NCBI GenBank assembly: GCA_937927575.1
Contig: CALBEE010000150.1
Location: forward strand, 1 to 53,198
Direction: 5' to 3'
DNA: 53,198 bases
Source of the DNA: an uncultured Saprospiraceae bacterium
GTDB lineage: Bacteria; Bacteroidota; Bacteroidia; Chitinophagales; Saprospiraceae
In this document: piece after piece, positions 9,801-16,743 of the stretch
Layout: the number at the start of each line of letters is the position of its first letter
Position numbering within the stretch: the first letter of the stretch is position 1
The notes under the pieces: model-generated
What the model saw: only the letters and a program-made list of their open reading frames with translations
The model's database searches: none
Told to the model about the DNA's origin: nothing
Translations under genes and position numbers: made by a program

Positions 9801-10082
9801 AGTACTACAATTGAATCCGCAGTAGATCTTGGAAATTCTAACATCACTCTTTCCAATAGTATCATTCAAAATAATAATTCTGAACAGTATGCAGCTATCC
9901 ATTGTGATGCTTGTAGTCTTACTTTGGAAAGTGTAGAAATTATCAATAACCTCACAGTGTCTTCTGGAATCATCTCCATATCTCCAACAGGATTTATAGA
10001 AGTACATGAAAGCATTATCGAAGGTAAAATTGATGTTCAAGGAACATTAGAAATATCAGGAAACACTACCTTTAAAGAATGA
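6831..10082 (+). CDS. Exported right-handed parallel beta-helix protein
   Basis: A signal peptide (1-19) is followed by an Asn/Thr-rich beta-structured region (WNDTSNW, GTLTVNSGAEI). A pectate-lyase-like helix begins at KTYYISSSTGNDNNSGLSP, with many PbH1-type turns (IENCQLGKNAASALLL, NTIENNTIKNWSHYGIEL, NNIFENNLIMDSDEAAFRF). A second shorter helix begins near IIFVDSLAVGGQTGHSW. Such proteins bind or cleave polysaccharides, but no catalytic residues can be assigned. Unusually for a 1083-residue secreted protein of this phylum, the C-terminus (SGNTTFKE) lacks a type IX sorting domain. The gene overlaps the next start codon by 4 nt (ATGA). Confidence 0.75.
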   Translation: MKNLLTLVSFVLICHCLGATTYTFTAASGDWNDTSNWDSYPGTTVNSGDEVIIDGICTIPSSLNVRNEGTLTVNSGAEIITTSGGPIFLNFLDANMIIDGKLTTNNTAYNQGTVTINGELISNHVYINFDTFINNGKVVNQGNQYSNSGNFTNNGEFVCLTTMSSQDVFDQLGTYSGNDDFHLDPFNNQGTIAPGTDDDPIGLLTFNVDYSENGTYAMDIAGDAGEGLEDGNDLIHITKNTNLSGTLLVQLQNAYVPIIGDEFTILTSSMAISGTYNTTIFPSLPSGRSMEVIYNTFNIKVKVVAGDPPPNTKTYYISSSTGNDNNSGLSPTNPWQTLSKMASIVYETGDSVLLKKGDTWEGISQYFSRSFVYIGAYGSSENFPIITNLQTLPNVTDASNWTVVNGLWECSLPLATTRLFVDDQEILKAALLSEVGVADSEGYIPKWFHDGDKLFIDHPSNPATAWTDIKGSQNYITFNMEGSSDVTIEGIAVEGATGPSLQLANCQNIQIENCQLGKNAASALLLVNGSNNNIITDNTIDSYYTQMYGIGTSTDRGCRDGIRLANDASYNTIENNTIKNWSHYGIELLNTFNSSEGVNHNTIRYNNISAPDIPYAHPIGTDGPSGRCNENEIGYNFISDCRTTCQINGEDNRFHHNILKHFRQSPAKNTFSAHAITIAAYDVLDVGNVSRNNIFENNLIMDSDEAAFRFDDQGFNILVDSIFVRNNIIIDSGLDPINGEYNEGTAIYFDDSEYMNDIFFENNLFFQNTTFGDVLYKVMSNEYIDVDQLNLLHEIDGIKANQNLKADPKLDIGYTPLDESLAVNNGLNNRTLEGNADYYNRMRIKGGIVDIGPVENQNNCNERSIIFVDSLAVGGQTGHSWRNAFLTITDALDACPEQEDKSFWVAKGHYYPTDNLDQSISFSLNSSSKLFGGFIGNEILVSERNISQNQTILSGDIGIQNEDSDNSNIIILQASENDILFDGIYIEDANSTTIESAVDLGNSNITLSNSIIQNNNSEQYAAIHCDACSLTLESVEIINNLTVSSGIISISPTGFIEVHESIIEGKIDVQGTLEISGNTTFKE

Positions 10083-10573
10083 TTAAAAATATTTTGGTAA
10101 TCAATGGAAGTGCGAGATCGAATAATAATACATCTCAACTCGTAAAGCATTTATTAGGCAATGATATTAATATTATCGAACTAATAGAAAGCAAGGTATA
10201 TCATTACAATTATAAAGGAGTATATAATGCTGATGATTCATTTCAGGATATCGTAGATCAAATGCTAGATGCTCAGTTAATCGTATTAGCAACGCCTGTA
10301 TATTGGTATACGATGAGTGGTCATATGAAAGCCTTTCTAGATCGATGGACAGATCTAGTAAGTACTCATAAAGAAAAAGGGAGAGCCTTAAAAGGCAAGA
10401 AGATTGCAGTCATATCTCAATCTACAAGTGATGCAATGCCAGAGGGTTTTGAAATTCCATTTAAACTTACTGCTGAATATATGGATATGATTTATGTCGG
10501 CAGTCTCTTTTGGGATATGCGTAGGGAGTTGAAAGACTCTGAAGAGTTGAAAAAAATCACTAACCTTTGGTAA
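10079..10573 (+). CDS. Flavodoxin-fold NAD(P)H-dependent FMN reductase
   Basis: The phosphate-binding loop of the flavodoxin-like fold is visible at the N-terminus (VINGSARSNNNTSQLV, residues 7-22), and the conserved segment VLATPVYWYTMSGHMKAFLDRW (about 71-92) is typical of NADPH-dependent FMN reductases and related quinone reductases. With 164 residues the protein is complete. It is cytoplasmic and binds FMN. Its start codon overlaps the stop of the beta-helix gene (ATGA), implying translational coupling, although a functional link between a secreted helix and a cytosolic reductase is not obvious. Confidence 0.8.
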   Translation: MIKNILVINGSARSNNNTSQLVKHLLGNDINIIELIESKVYHYNYKGVYNADDSFQDIVDQMLDAQLIVLATPVYWYTMSGHMKAFLDRWTDLVSTHKEKGRALKGKKIAVISQSTSDAMPEGFEIPFKLTAEYMDMIYVGSLFWDMRRELKDSEELKKITNLW

Positions 10574-10582
10574 AAATTTATG

Positions 10583-11056
10583 TTATAAGTTAATACCAAA
10601 TCCTAGGTAAATCCCTTTCGTTGAATCCAATCCAAATCTATTTAGTCCATATTTATCTCTCCACCGAATACCGAAATGAATTCCTGGAGAAATTTTCCTT
10701 TCAATTTTAGCACTATTGATTCTAGCAACTTTTACACCGAACTCCCATTTTCTTTTATCCTCTGAATTTTCAATAAGTGTAAATCCCAAACTGCCAGTGC
10801 TCGTAGCTAAATTACTTCCATCTTTAAAGTACCCTGACATAATCGAACGTACATAGCCAATAGAGGTAACTGCATGAATATCAATTCTATTACTACTAGT
10901 AATTTTTCTCTCGTATACTAATGAAAATGTATTCACAAATACTACTGTACCCACTTCAGCGGTTAGCGTATTTTTTTGCGCACTTATAGAATTAGTAAAT
11001 AATACTATCAAACAGAATATACTGATACCAATCTTTCTAATTTTTAAATCTGTCAT
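10583..11056 (-). CDS. Small outer-membrane barrel-like protein (tandem paralogue 2)
   Basis: Starting at the ATG at 11056, the protein has a signal peptide (ISIFCLIVLFTNSISAQ) and about 130 residues of alternating beta strands ending IYLGFGINL. It is clearly homologous to the upstream neighbour: KWEFGVKVARINSAKIERK here against KWEVGIKFFRLNSGSVEKT there, both followed by a GxRW strand. An upstream in-frame TTG at 11080 would precede a poor leader, so the ATG is preferred. The function is unknown. The gap to the paralogue is 24 nt, so they are probably co-transcribed. Confidence 0.55.
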   Translation of the reverse strand: MTDLKIRKIGISIFCLIVLFTNSISAQKNTLTAEVGTVVFVNTFSLVYERKITSSNRIDIHAVTSIGYVRSIMSGYFKDGSNLATSTGSLGFTLIENSEDKRKWEFGVKVARINSAKIERKISPGIHFGIRWRDKYGLNRFGLDSTKGIYLGFGINL

Positions 11057-11080
11057 GCTCTTTATTATAAATTGTATCAA

Positions 11081-11545
11081 TTAAAATCGATAACCGCCAC
11101 TTAAATATAATCCAGCAATTGACTCTATTCCAGTTTTAATCAAGACATTGTTAACATCCCATCTCAACCCTAAATTAGCTGATGGAAAAAATGTTTTCTC
11201 AACTGAACCACTATTTAATCTAAAAAATTTAATGCCAACTTCCCATTTAGTGGATTTTCGATATTGTCTAATCATTGATACTCCAATACCGCCAAAACCA
11301 CCATTCAATTCGTGCCCTTCATGTGACCATTGTAGAAGATGACTTCTAACATTTCCGACAAAAACAATTCCCTTCAAATCCAAACTTGAAAAGAAATCTA
11401 TATCATGTTCATAACTAATAGAAATCGAACTAACATGGAAAATGGAAGTACCTGTCACCGATACATTATTCTTTTGAGAATATAGATTCCCCTTCGAAAT
11501 AAATATGATTGCGATAACAACTAAAATTGATTTCCTGTATAGCAT
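11081..11545 (-). CDS. Small outer-membrane barrel-like protein (tandem paralogue 1)
   Basis: This 154-residue exported protein has a signal peptide (VVIAIIFISKGNLYSQ) and amphipathic strands (SISISYEHDIDF, GGIGVSMIRQYR, KWEVGIKFFRLNSG, LYLSGGYRF). It is a tandem paralogue of the next gene. The C-terminal aromatic residue after a strand (GYRF) fits insertion into the outer membrane by BAM. No enzymatic or binding motif is visible. It follows the ridA gene by 9 nt on the same strand, so ridA and both barrel genes may form one transcript. Confidence 0.55.
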   Translation of the reverse strand: MLYRKSILVVIAIIFISKGNLYSQKNNVSVTGTSIFHVSSISISYEHDIDFFSSLDLKGIVFVGNVRSHLLQWSHEGHELNGGFGGIGVSMIRQYRKSTKWEVGIKFFRLNSGSVEKTFFPSANLGLRWDVNNVLIKTGIESIAGLYLSGGYRF

Positions 11546-11554
11546 GATTTCGTC

Positions 11555-11932
11555 TTACACTGCTATACAACTAATCTCTACATTGACATACTTAGGCAGA
11601 TTAGCTACTTCCACTAATTCTCTAGCAGGTGCCGTTTCTTCATCGAAGTACTGCGCATATACAGCATTGATACGACCATACATTTCCATATCTGCTACGA
11701 ATACCGAACACTTCACAACATTATCCAAAGTCATATCGGCTTCATTGAGTACAGCTTTTATATTTCTAAATACTTGGTGCGTCTCGTCTTCGATATTATC
11801 GGTAATAAGATTACCTGTAGATGGATCGATGGCAATCTGACCAGACATATAGAGCGTTCCGTTTGCTAATACTGACTGATTATAAGGTCCGACAGGTGCC
11901 GGAGCCTTGGAGGTATTTATTATTTTTTTCAT
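11555..11932 (-). CDS. ridA: RidA family reactive enamine/imine deaminase
   Basis: At 125 residues this has the full length of the YjgF/YER057c/UK114 family. Conserved features are APAPVGPYNQSV near the N-terminus, LYMSGQIAIDP, the segment NIKAVLNEADMTLDNVVKCSVFVADM, and the signature APARELVEVANLPKYVNVEISCIAV, which contains the substrate-carboxylate arginine. RidA hydrolyses reactive 2-aminoacrylate-type enamines released by PLP enzymes to 2-keto acids, protecting other PLP enzymes. The enzyme is cytoplasmic and typically trimeric. It is first of three same-strand genes. Confidence 0.92.
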   Translation of the reverse strand: MKKIINTSKAPAPVGPYNQSVLANGTLYMSGQIAIDPSTGNLITDNIEDETHQVFRNIKAVLNEADMTLDNVVKCSVFVADMEMYGRINAVYAQYFDEETAPARELVEVANLPKYVNVEISCIAV

Positions 11933-12100
11933 GCTTATCTTCTATTTAATAGGCCCAAGATAAATAAAGCTTTCATTTTCGTTTTGACATACCATTATTA
12001 AAGTCAAAAGATCCATAAAATAACTATTTAGTAATAAGTTATTAGTCTTTTTAATTCATCATCCGTACTGATGATATTATAACAAGCCTTAATATATAAA

Positions 12101-12143
12101 AACACAAAAAGCTCCTATGCAACTTTACGCTACATAGAAGCTT
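12101..12143 (-). terminator. Rho-independent terminator of the DUF177-rpmF operon
   Basis: On the minus strand there is a stem AAGCT-x-CTATG (12109-12119) pairing with 12133-12143, with one mismatch and a 13-nt loop, followed by a T tract from the A-run at 12106-12110. It lies about 50 nt after the rpmF stop codon. A smaller hairpin (TTATCT/AGATAA) lies between it and the stop. Confidence 0.6.
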
Positions 12144-12191
12144 CTATATATTTTGGATTATCTAAGCGCTCTCTTGAGCCAGATAAAACTA

Positions 12192-12389
12192 CTAATCTTC
12201 AGCTAACTCAGGTGCAGGAATGATTACCTGACCTCTGTAATACATAGCGCCATCATGCCAGTATGCTCTATGCATTTGGTGTGCTTCGCCAGTTACTTTA
12301 CAGATAGATATCTGTGGAGTAGTCGCTTTGTAGTGAGTTCTTCTTTTTGCTTTTCTCTGCTTAGAAATTTTACTCTTTGGATGTGCCAT
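12192..12389 (-). CDS. rpmF: 50S ribosomal protein L32
   Basis: The 65 residues start [21 protein letters not shown], the signature of bL32, followed by [27 protein letters not shown], typical of Bacteroidota L32. It is a structural protein of the large ribosomal subunit near the peptidyl-transferase exit region. It lies 60 nt downstream of the DUF177/YceD gene on the same strand, the pairing found across most bacteria. The two share a consensus promoter at 13000-13029 and a terminator after the gene. Confidence 0.97.
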   Translation of the reverse strand: MAHPKSKISKQRKAKRRTHYKATTPQISICKVTGEAHQMHRAYWHDGAMYYRGQVIIPAPELAED

Positions 12390-12449
12390 TTTTATTTTTT
12401 TTATTGAAGTGTAAAATGCATCACTTCGTAGTTATTAATATTTCTGACC

Positions 12450-12971
12450 TTATTGGTCCAGATTTAAATCGTTTAGGGCGTCCCACATAGGATTAGATTT
12501 GACTTCATCAGTATCTGATTCTTGGTCGAATAGGCTTAGAATTTCTTCATTACAATTCGCTTTCGGATCCAAATCACACGTTTTGATCATTGGTATTGAC
12601 AAGTGAATGTACTCATAGATATATTGAGCCACATTGAGTCTTGAAAGTTTTGGATGTATATATATTACTTCATCCGTACTTTCCATTGCCTCTTCACTAT
12701 ATTTGGCATGAAGAATATACTCACCTTGAATAGGTAAATTAATTTCTTCCATACATCTATCACAATCAGTAAGCACTGAACCCTCTAAACCAAAGTCTAG
12801 AATCGTCATATGTGAACGCTTATCTAGATTTAGAATTACAGTGATTTCACCTTGCTTAATTTGCGAATTTTCATACTCAGCGAAAAAAGCATTGTCAACT
12901 TCAAATGTCAATTGATGAAGACCAATTTTCATACCTACAAAAGGAATCGAAAAATGATCTAGGACTTCCAT
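12450..12971 (-). CDS. YceD/DUF177 family protein
   Basis: The 173 residues include the family hallmark CDRCMEEINLPIQGEY (a CxxC pair near residue 70) and a later acidic region ending in HPKLSRLNVAQYIYEYIHLSIPMIKTC with another two cysteines (CDLDPKANC). YceD proteins are encoded directly upstream of rpmF in most bacteria, as here, and in plants are needed for 23S rRNA accumulation. A role in large-subunit biogenesis is therefore likely. The start at 12971 lies 28 nt from a strong promoter. Confidence 0.88.
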   Translation of the reverse strand: MEVLDHFSIPFVGMKIGLHQLTFEVDNAFFAEYENSQIKQGEITVILNLDKRSHMTILDFGLEGSVLTDCDRCMEEINLPIQGEYILHAKYSEEAMESTDEVIYIHPKLSRLNVAQYIYEYIHLSIPMIKTCDLDPKANCNEEILSLFDQESDTDEVKSNPMWDALNDLNLDQ

Positions 12972-12999
12972 AGTTATTGAACTTTTTCAAAATGGAGTG

Positions 13000-13029
13000 C
13001 AAAGATAAATTTTGTTACCGATAAATCAA
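13000..13029 (-). promoter_or_regulatory. Consensus promoter of the DUF177-rpmF operon
   Basis: On the minus strand the -7 element TATCTTTG (13000-13007) is preceded by a -33 TTG (13027-13029) at exactly 19 nt. This is a near-perfect Bacteroidota sigma-A promoter. It predicts a short leader before the ATG at 12971. Confidence 0.75.
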
Positions 13030-13109
13030 GGGAATGTCTTGTTTTTAGACCTAAAATCAATGACTTTTCCTTTTTCTTGAGAAAGAGCTTACATTTAATC
13101 CAATATCCT

Positions 13110-13892
13110 ATGACCAATACACTCCGAATATCACTGATCCAACCCAACACTATTTGGCATGATACCTCTGCCAATATAGGCTTATTAGATCGTCTGATCT
13201 CGAAGGTAGATGACAGCGACCTCATTATTTTACCGGAAATGTGGAATACAGGTTTTTCAATGACTCCAGCTCCATTGGCCACTAGAATGGATGGCATCGC
13301 TATAAGGGCTATGCAAAAATGGGCGGGTCAAAAATCGGCCATAATAGGAGGAAGCATAATTATAACGGAAGAGGGTCAATACTACAATAGATTTTTACTG
13401 GTAGACAGCGAAGGTCCTGTGGCAAGCTATGATAAAAAGCACCTATTTACCTTAGCAGGTGAACATAACAGTTATACATCTGGTGATAAGCTTTGCTCTC
13501 ATGACCGTGACCATTGGAAATTAAGGCTAAACGTCTGTTATGACTTAAGATTTCCAGTTTGGAGCCGAAACACGGATCATTATGATGTACTTATTTATGT
13601 TGCGAATTGGCCTTCCCCTAGGCATAACGCATGGCATTCATTATTACAGGCTCGCGCCATAGAGAACCAATGCTACGTAGTAGGATGTAATCGAGTGGGT
13701 ACTGATCCTAATGGTCATACCTATCTTGGAGGTTCGACAGTCATTGACTTTCTAGGTAAGCACATAATAGAAATGGATGAAAAAGAAGGAGTAGAAAGGG
13801 TTGAAATCGATAGATCCGCTCTTTTGGCCTTTCGATCCAAGTATGATTTTCTGTCTGATCGAGATGATTTTGTATTGCATACTCAAGTCTAA
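13110..13892 (+). CDS. Nitrilase-superfamily omega-amidase (YafV-like)
   Basis: The catalytic triad of the carbon-nitrogen hydrolase superfamily is visible: E43 (LPEMWNTGF), K109 (YDKKHLF) and C143 (NVCYDLRFPVW). FPxW after the cysteine and the sequence SPRHNAWHSLLQARAIENQCYVVGCNR identify the YafV/omega-amidase group, which hydrolyses 2-oxoglutaramate and 2-oxosuccinamate to 2-oxo acids plus ammonia. With the ATG at 13110 the protein has 260 residues, the normal length; an earlier in-frame TTG at 13077 is disfavoured. It is cytoplasmic and divergent from the DUF177-rpmF operon. Confidence 0.87.
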   Translation: MTNTLRISLIQPNTIWHDTSANIGLLDRLISKVDDSDLIILPEMWNTGFSMTPAPLATRMDGIAIRAMQKWAGQKSAIIGGSIIITEEGQYYNRFLLVDSEGPVASYDKKHLFTLAGEHNSYTSGDKLCSHDRDHWKLRLNVCYDLRFPVWSRNTDHYDVLIYVANWPSPRHNAWHSLLQARAIENQCYVVGCNRVGTDPNGHTYLGGSTVIDFLGKHIIEMDEKEGVERVEIDRSALLAFRSKYDFLSDRDDFVLHTQV

Positions 13893-14017
13893 GGGAAACT
13901 CACTATCCAATAAAATATCTTTTTCAGGGTTTTATCTTAATACAGCCATTCAAGGCTGGCTTAATCTTTGATATATTAAATATAATATTAATATGTAAGT
14001 CACTAATAAGCATAAAA

Positions 14018-14046
14018 ATAGCTCAACACCATAGGTCTTGAGCTAT
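14018..14046. other. Intergenic hairpin
   Basis: A 9-bp perfect stem, ATAGCTCAA (14018-14026) with TTGAGCTAT (14038-14046), has an 11-nt loop in the 239-nt gap between the amidase and NlpC/P60 genes. An A-run precedes it, so it would act as a T-tailed terminator only for minus-strand transcripts. A smaller CAGCC/GGCTG hairpin is at 13943-13958. Confidence 0.4.
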
Positions 14047-14131
14047 CAAACATGCAATAATTAAGCTTACTAACTAACGATACTTAATTGTTCGTGCTAA
14101 ACCTTATTTCAATTGGTTAAATAACACTACT

Positions 14132-14758
14132 ATGATAAAGAACGGTCTTGTACGCTTTTCGCTGCTTGGAGCATTATTAATTTTCTTGATGACAGCCTGT
14201 AGTACGCCAAGATACAGTCATGCTGGGGATCGCAGCTCATCTAGAGATACTAGAAAATACGTAAAAAACGATAGAAATTCTCGGACTGAAAGGTCTTCTC
14301 GAGTATATAAAAGCCACAAAAAGAAGAGTACTACAAGACGTGGTAGAACCAGTGTAGCTAAAGTCGAAAAATTAGATCTAAGATTGAGTGTGGTTGCATC
14401 GGCCGAAAGATTTATCGGTATGAAATATAAATGGGGAGGAAAATCTCCAAAATCTGGATTCGATTGTTCAGGTTTTACTAGCTATGTAATGCAGGAAAAT
14501 GGAGTCAATGTACAAGGTGCTTCACATCATCAATCCAAATTGGGTAAAAAGGTTTCCAAATCTAAAGTGGCTCCTGGAGATTTAATATTTTTTGGGAAAG
14601 GCTCTAAAGTCTCTCATGTAGCTATAGTCAAAGCTAATACCGGCGATTCATTAGAAGTAATACATGCAACGAGTGGATCAGGAGTAAGAGTAGATGATAT
14701 CAATAACTCAAATTATTGGAATAAGCGATACCTTTACGCTCGACAAGTAATCCGATAA
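14132..14758 (+). CDS. NlpC/P60 (C40) peptidase lipoprotein
   Basis: An N-terminal lipoprotein signal ends at LMTAC, followed by a basic, Ser/Arg-rich linker to about residue 85 that may interact with the cell wall. The NlpC/P60 domain runs from about 90 to the end: FIGMKYKWGGKSPKSGFDC112SGFTSYV with the catalytic Cys, then PGDLIFFGKGSKVSH162VAIV with the catalytic His. These enzymes cleave D-glutamyl-meso-diaminopimelate bonds in peptidoglycan stem peptides. The total length of 208 residues is typical of Bacteroidota single-domain members. The protein is periplasmic, anchored by lipid. Confidence 0.9.
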   Translation: MIKNGLVRFSLLGALLIFLMTACSTPRYSHAGDRSSSRDTRKYVKNDRNSRTERSSRVYKSHKKKSTTRRGRTSVAKVEKLDLRLSVVASAERFIGMKYKWGGKSPKSGFDCSGFTSYVMQENGVNVQGASHHQSKLGKKVSKSKVAPGDLIFFGKGSKVSHVAIVKANTGDSLEVIHATSGSGVRVDDINNSNYWNKRYLYARQVIR

Positions 14759-14897
14759 ATTTCGGCGAATTCACTTTTACCGTCATTCTATTGCCACAAA
14801 TCTTAAAATCATTGAACTTTAAAAGATGTTCAACAAGTTAATTCAGTGGGTTTTGGATATTTTTGCCAACCCTAACAGCAAATCACGTAATTCAATG

Positions 14898-15470
14898 ATG
14901 AACATCATCTTATTTGGCCCTCCAGGCTCTGGAAAAGGAACACAAGCAGAAAACCTAGAAAAGAAGTATGAACTTCTACACATTTCTACAGGCGATCTAT
15001 TTAGATATGAAATAGGAAACCAAACCGAACTTGGTGTACTGGCGAAATCTTATATCGATAAAGGAGAACTAGTTCCTGACGATGTAACGATAGGCATGCT
15101 TAAAAATAAAGTCAATGCCAATCCTGATGTAAAAGGTTACATATTTGATGGATTTCCACGTAATGAATACCAGTCAGAAGCGCTAGATAATTTCTTAGCT
15201 GAAAAAGGACAAACGGTAAATGCTCTACTCCAATTAGATGTAGATGACGAAGAGATCGTCAAGCGTATCCTTAATAGAGGAAAGACCAGTGGTAGAACAG
15301 ATGATAATGATGAAAGTATCATCCGAAATCGAATCTCTGTATTCAATGATGAGACAGCTCCGGTTTATGATCATTATGACAAATCTGGTAAGTCTACCAA
15401 AATAGACGGTATAGGTTCTTTAGAAGATATATTCGGAAGGCTAAGTGCGGCGATAGACGCTGCGGTTTAG
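14898..15470 (+). CDS. adk: Adenylate kinase
   Basis: The P-loop GPPGSGKGTQ lies at the very N-terminus when translation begins at 14898 (MNIILFGPPG). The segments HISTGDLFRYEI, DGFPRNEYQSEAL and GRTDDNDESIIRNR are the AMP-binding, Walker-B-like and lid regions of adenylate kinase (ATP + AMP = 2 ADP). This start gives 190 residues, the usual size for the short-lid form. ATG 14895 is equally possible. A further in-frame ATG at 14826 would add a 23-24 residue hydrophobic/basic leader (MFNKLIQWVLDIFANP), which is unusual for this enzyme. The gene lies upstream of obgE, a common Bacteroidota arrangement. Confidence 0.93.
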   Translation: MNIILFGPPGSGKGTQAENLEKKYELLHISTGDLFRYEIGNQTELGVLAKSYIDKGELVPDDVTIGMLKNKVNANPDVKGYIFDGFPRNEYQSEALDNFLAEKGQTVNALLQLDVDDEEIVKRILNRGKTSGRTDDNDESIIRNRISVFNDETAPVYDHYDKSGKSTKIDGIGSLEDIFGRLSAAIDAAV

Positions 15471-15478
15471 TATCCGGG

Positions 15479-15556
15479 TGGCAGTTTTCAGTTGGCAGAT
15501 TTAAGTCAGTAGTTTTCAATTAGCCGTTGGCAGATTATAGGTTTCAGTCGGCGATA
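15479..15556. repeat. Degenerate intergenic repeats between adk and obgE
   Basis: Two to three imperfect copies of a unit like CAGTTTTCAGTTGGCAGATT lie in tandem (about 15479-15503, 15508-15537 and a shorter one at 15539-15556). Repeats of this wording recur between genes in many Bacteroidota. No coding potential is seen. Confidence 0.5.
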
Positions 15557-15608
15557 GAAAATAGAGCGTAATCATATTACAGTAAGTAAGCATTCACAAA
15601 AGATATCC

Positions 15609-16607
15609 ATGTCCCAGCAAAACTTCGTCGACTATGTCAAGATGCACATCAAATCTGGAAACGGAGGCGCTGGATCTAACTATATGTTTCGTGACAACTA
15701 TACAGCCAAAGGTGGACCTGATGGTGGTGATGGTGGACGAGGCGGTAATGTAATACTCCGAGGTAATGAACAGCTCTGGACACTACTCTCTCTCAAATAT
15801 CGAAAACATATCAAAGCGGGTCACGGTGGCCATGGTGGTAAGTCTCGTAGCTTCGGTGCTGCAGGTGAAGATGTTATACTAGATGTTCCACTTGGTACGG
15901 TAGCCAAAGATTTTGAGACTGGTGAGGTACACTTCGAAATCACCGAACATGGTGAAGAGCAAATACTCATGGAAGGTGGAAAAGGTGGACGTGGAAACGT
16001 TTGGTTCAAATCTTCTACCAACCAAAATCCAAACTATGCACAACCAGGATTGGATGGTAACGAAGCTTGGAAAGTATTAGAGCTAAAAGTACTCGCTGAT
16101 GTTGGACTCGTAGGATTTCCTAATGCTGGAAAGTCTACCCTACTTTCAGTTGTATCGGCTGCCAAACCAAAGATCGCTAGTTATGCCTTCACTACTCTAG
16201 TACCTAATTTGGGTATCGTATCCTATAGAGATACGCGTTCATTTATCATGGCAGATATTCCTGGAATTATCGAAAATGCGCACCAAGGAAAAGGTATTGG
16301 TCATCGATTTTTGAGACATATAGAAAGGAATGCATGTTTACTTTTCATGATCCCTGCGGATAGTGAAGATATCAATAAAGAGTATAAAATATTGCTCAAC
16401 GAATTAGAACAATATAACAAAGAGTTAATCCATAAACCTAGATTGGTAGCGATTACAAAATCTGATATGTTGGATGATGATCTTAAGGCACTTCTTAATG
16501 AAGAAATCAAAATAGATGCCCCTTATATGTATATCTCTTCCGTGGCGATGCAGGGGATTACTGAGCTAAAAGATACACTTTGGGAGAAGTTGAATGCGGA
16601 GGTGTAA
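15609..16607 (+). CDS. obgE: Obg family GTPase
   Basis: The N-terminal Obg fold (residues 1-160) is glycine-rich with the usual repeats ([34 protein letters not shown]). The G domain follows, with G1 GFPNAGKST, switch region [12 protein letters not shown]3 DIPGIIE and G4 TKSD. The 332-residue length lacks a C-terminal OCT domain, as usual in this phylum. Obg proteins bind the 50S subunit and act in late ribosome assembly and the stringent response. The gene follows adk by 138 nt, including a repeat block. Confidence 0.96.
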   Translation: MSQQNFVDYVKMHIKSGNGGAGSNYMFRDNYTAKGGPDGGDGGRGGNVILRGNEQLWTLLSLKYRKHIKAGHGGHGGKSRSFGAAGEDVILDVPLGTVAKDFETGEVHFEITEHGEEQILMEGGKGGRGNVWFKSSTNQNPNYAQPGLDGNEAWKVLELKVLADVGLVGFPNAGKSTLLSVVSAAKPKIASYAFTTLVPNLGIVSYRDTRSFIMADIPGIIENAHQGKGIGHRFLRHIERNACLLFMIPADSEDINKEYKILLNELEQYNKELIHKPRLVAITKSDMLDDDLKALLNEEIKIDAPYMYISSVAMQGITELKDTLWEKLNAEV

Positions 16608-16743
16608 TATTCTTTGCATGCGGCTTATATATTCTTTTCTGCTTAAAGAATGTTTATTTTGATCGGTAAACTTGAAAAGATTGATGAGCAAAAAACATTA
16701 GATGAAACTAAAAAGTACTCTTACCAAATAAATTTTGAAATCT

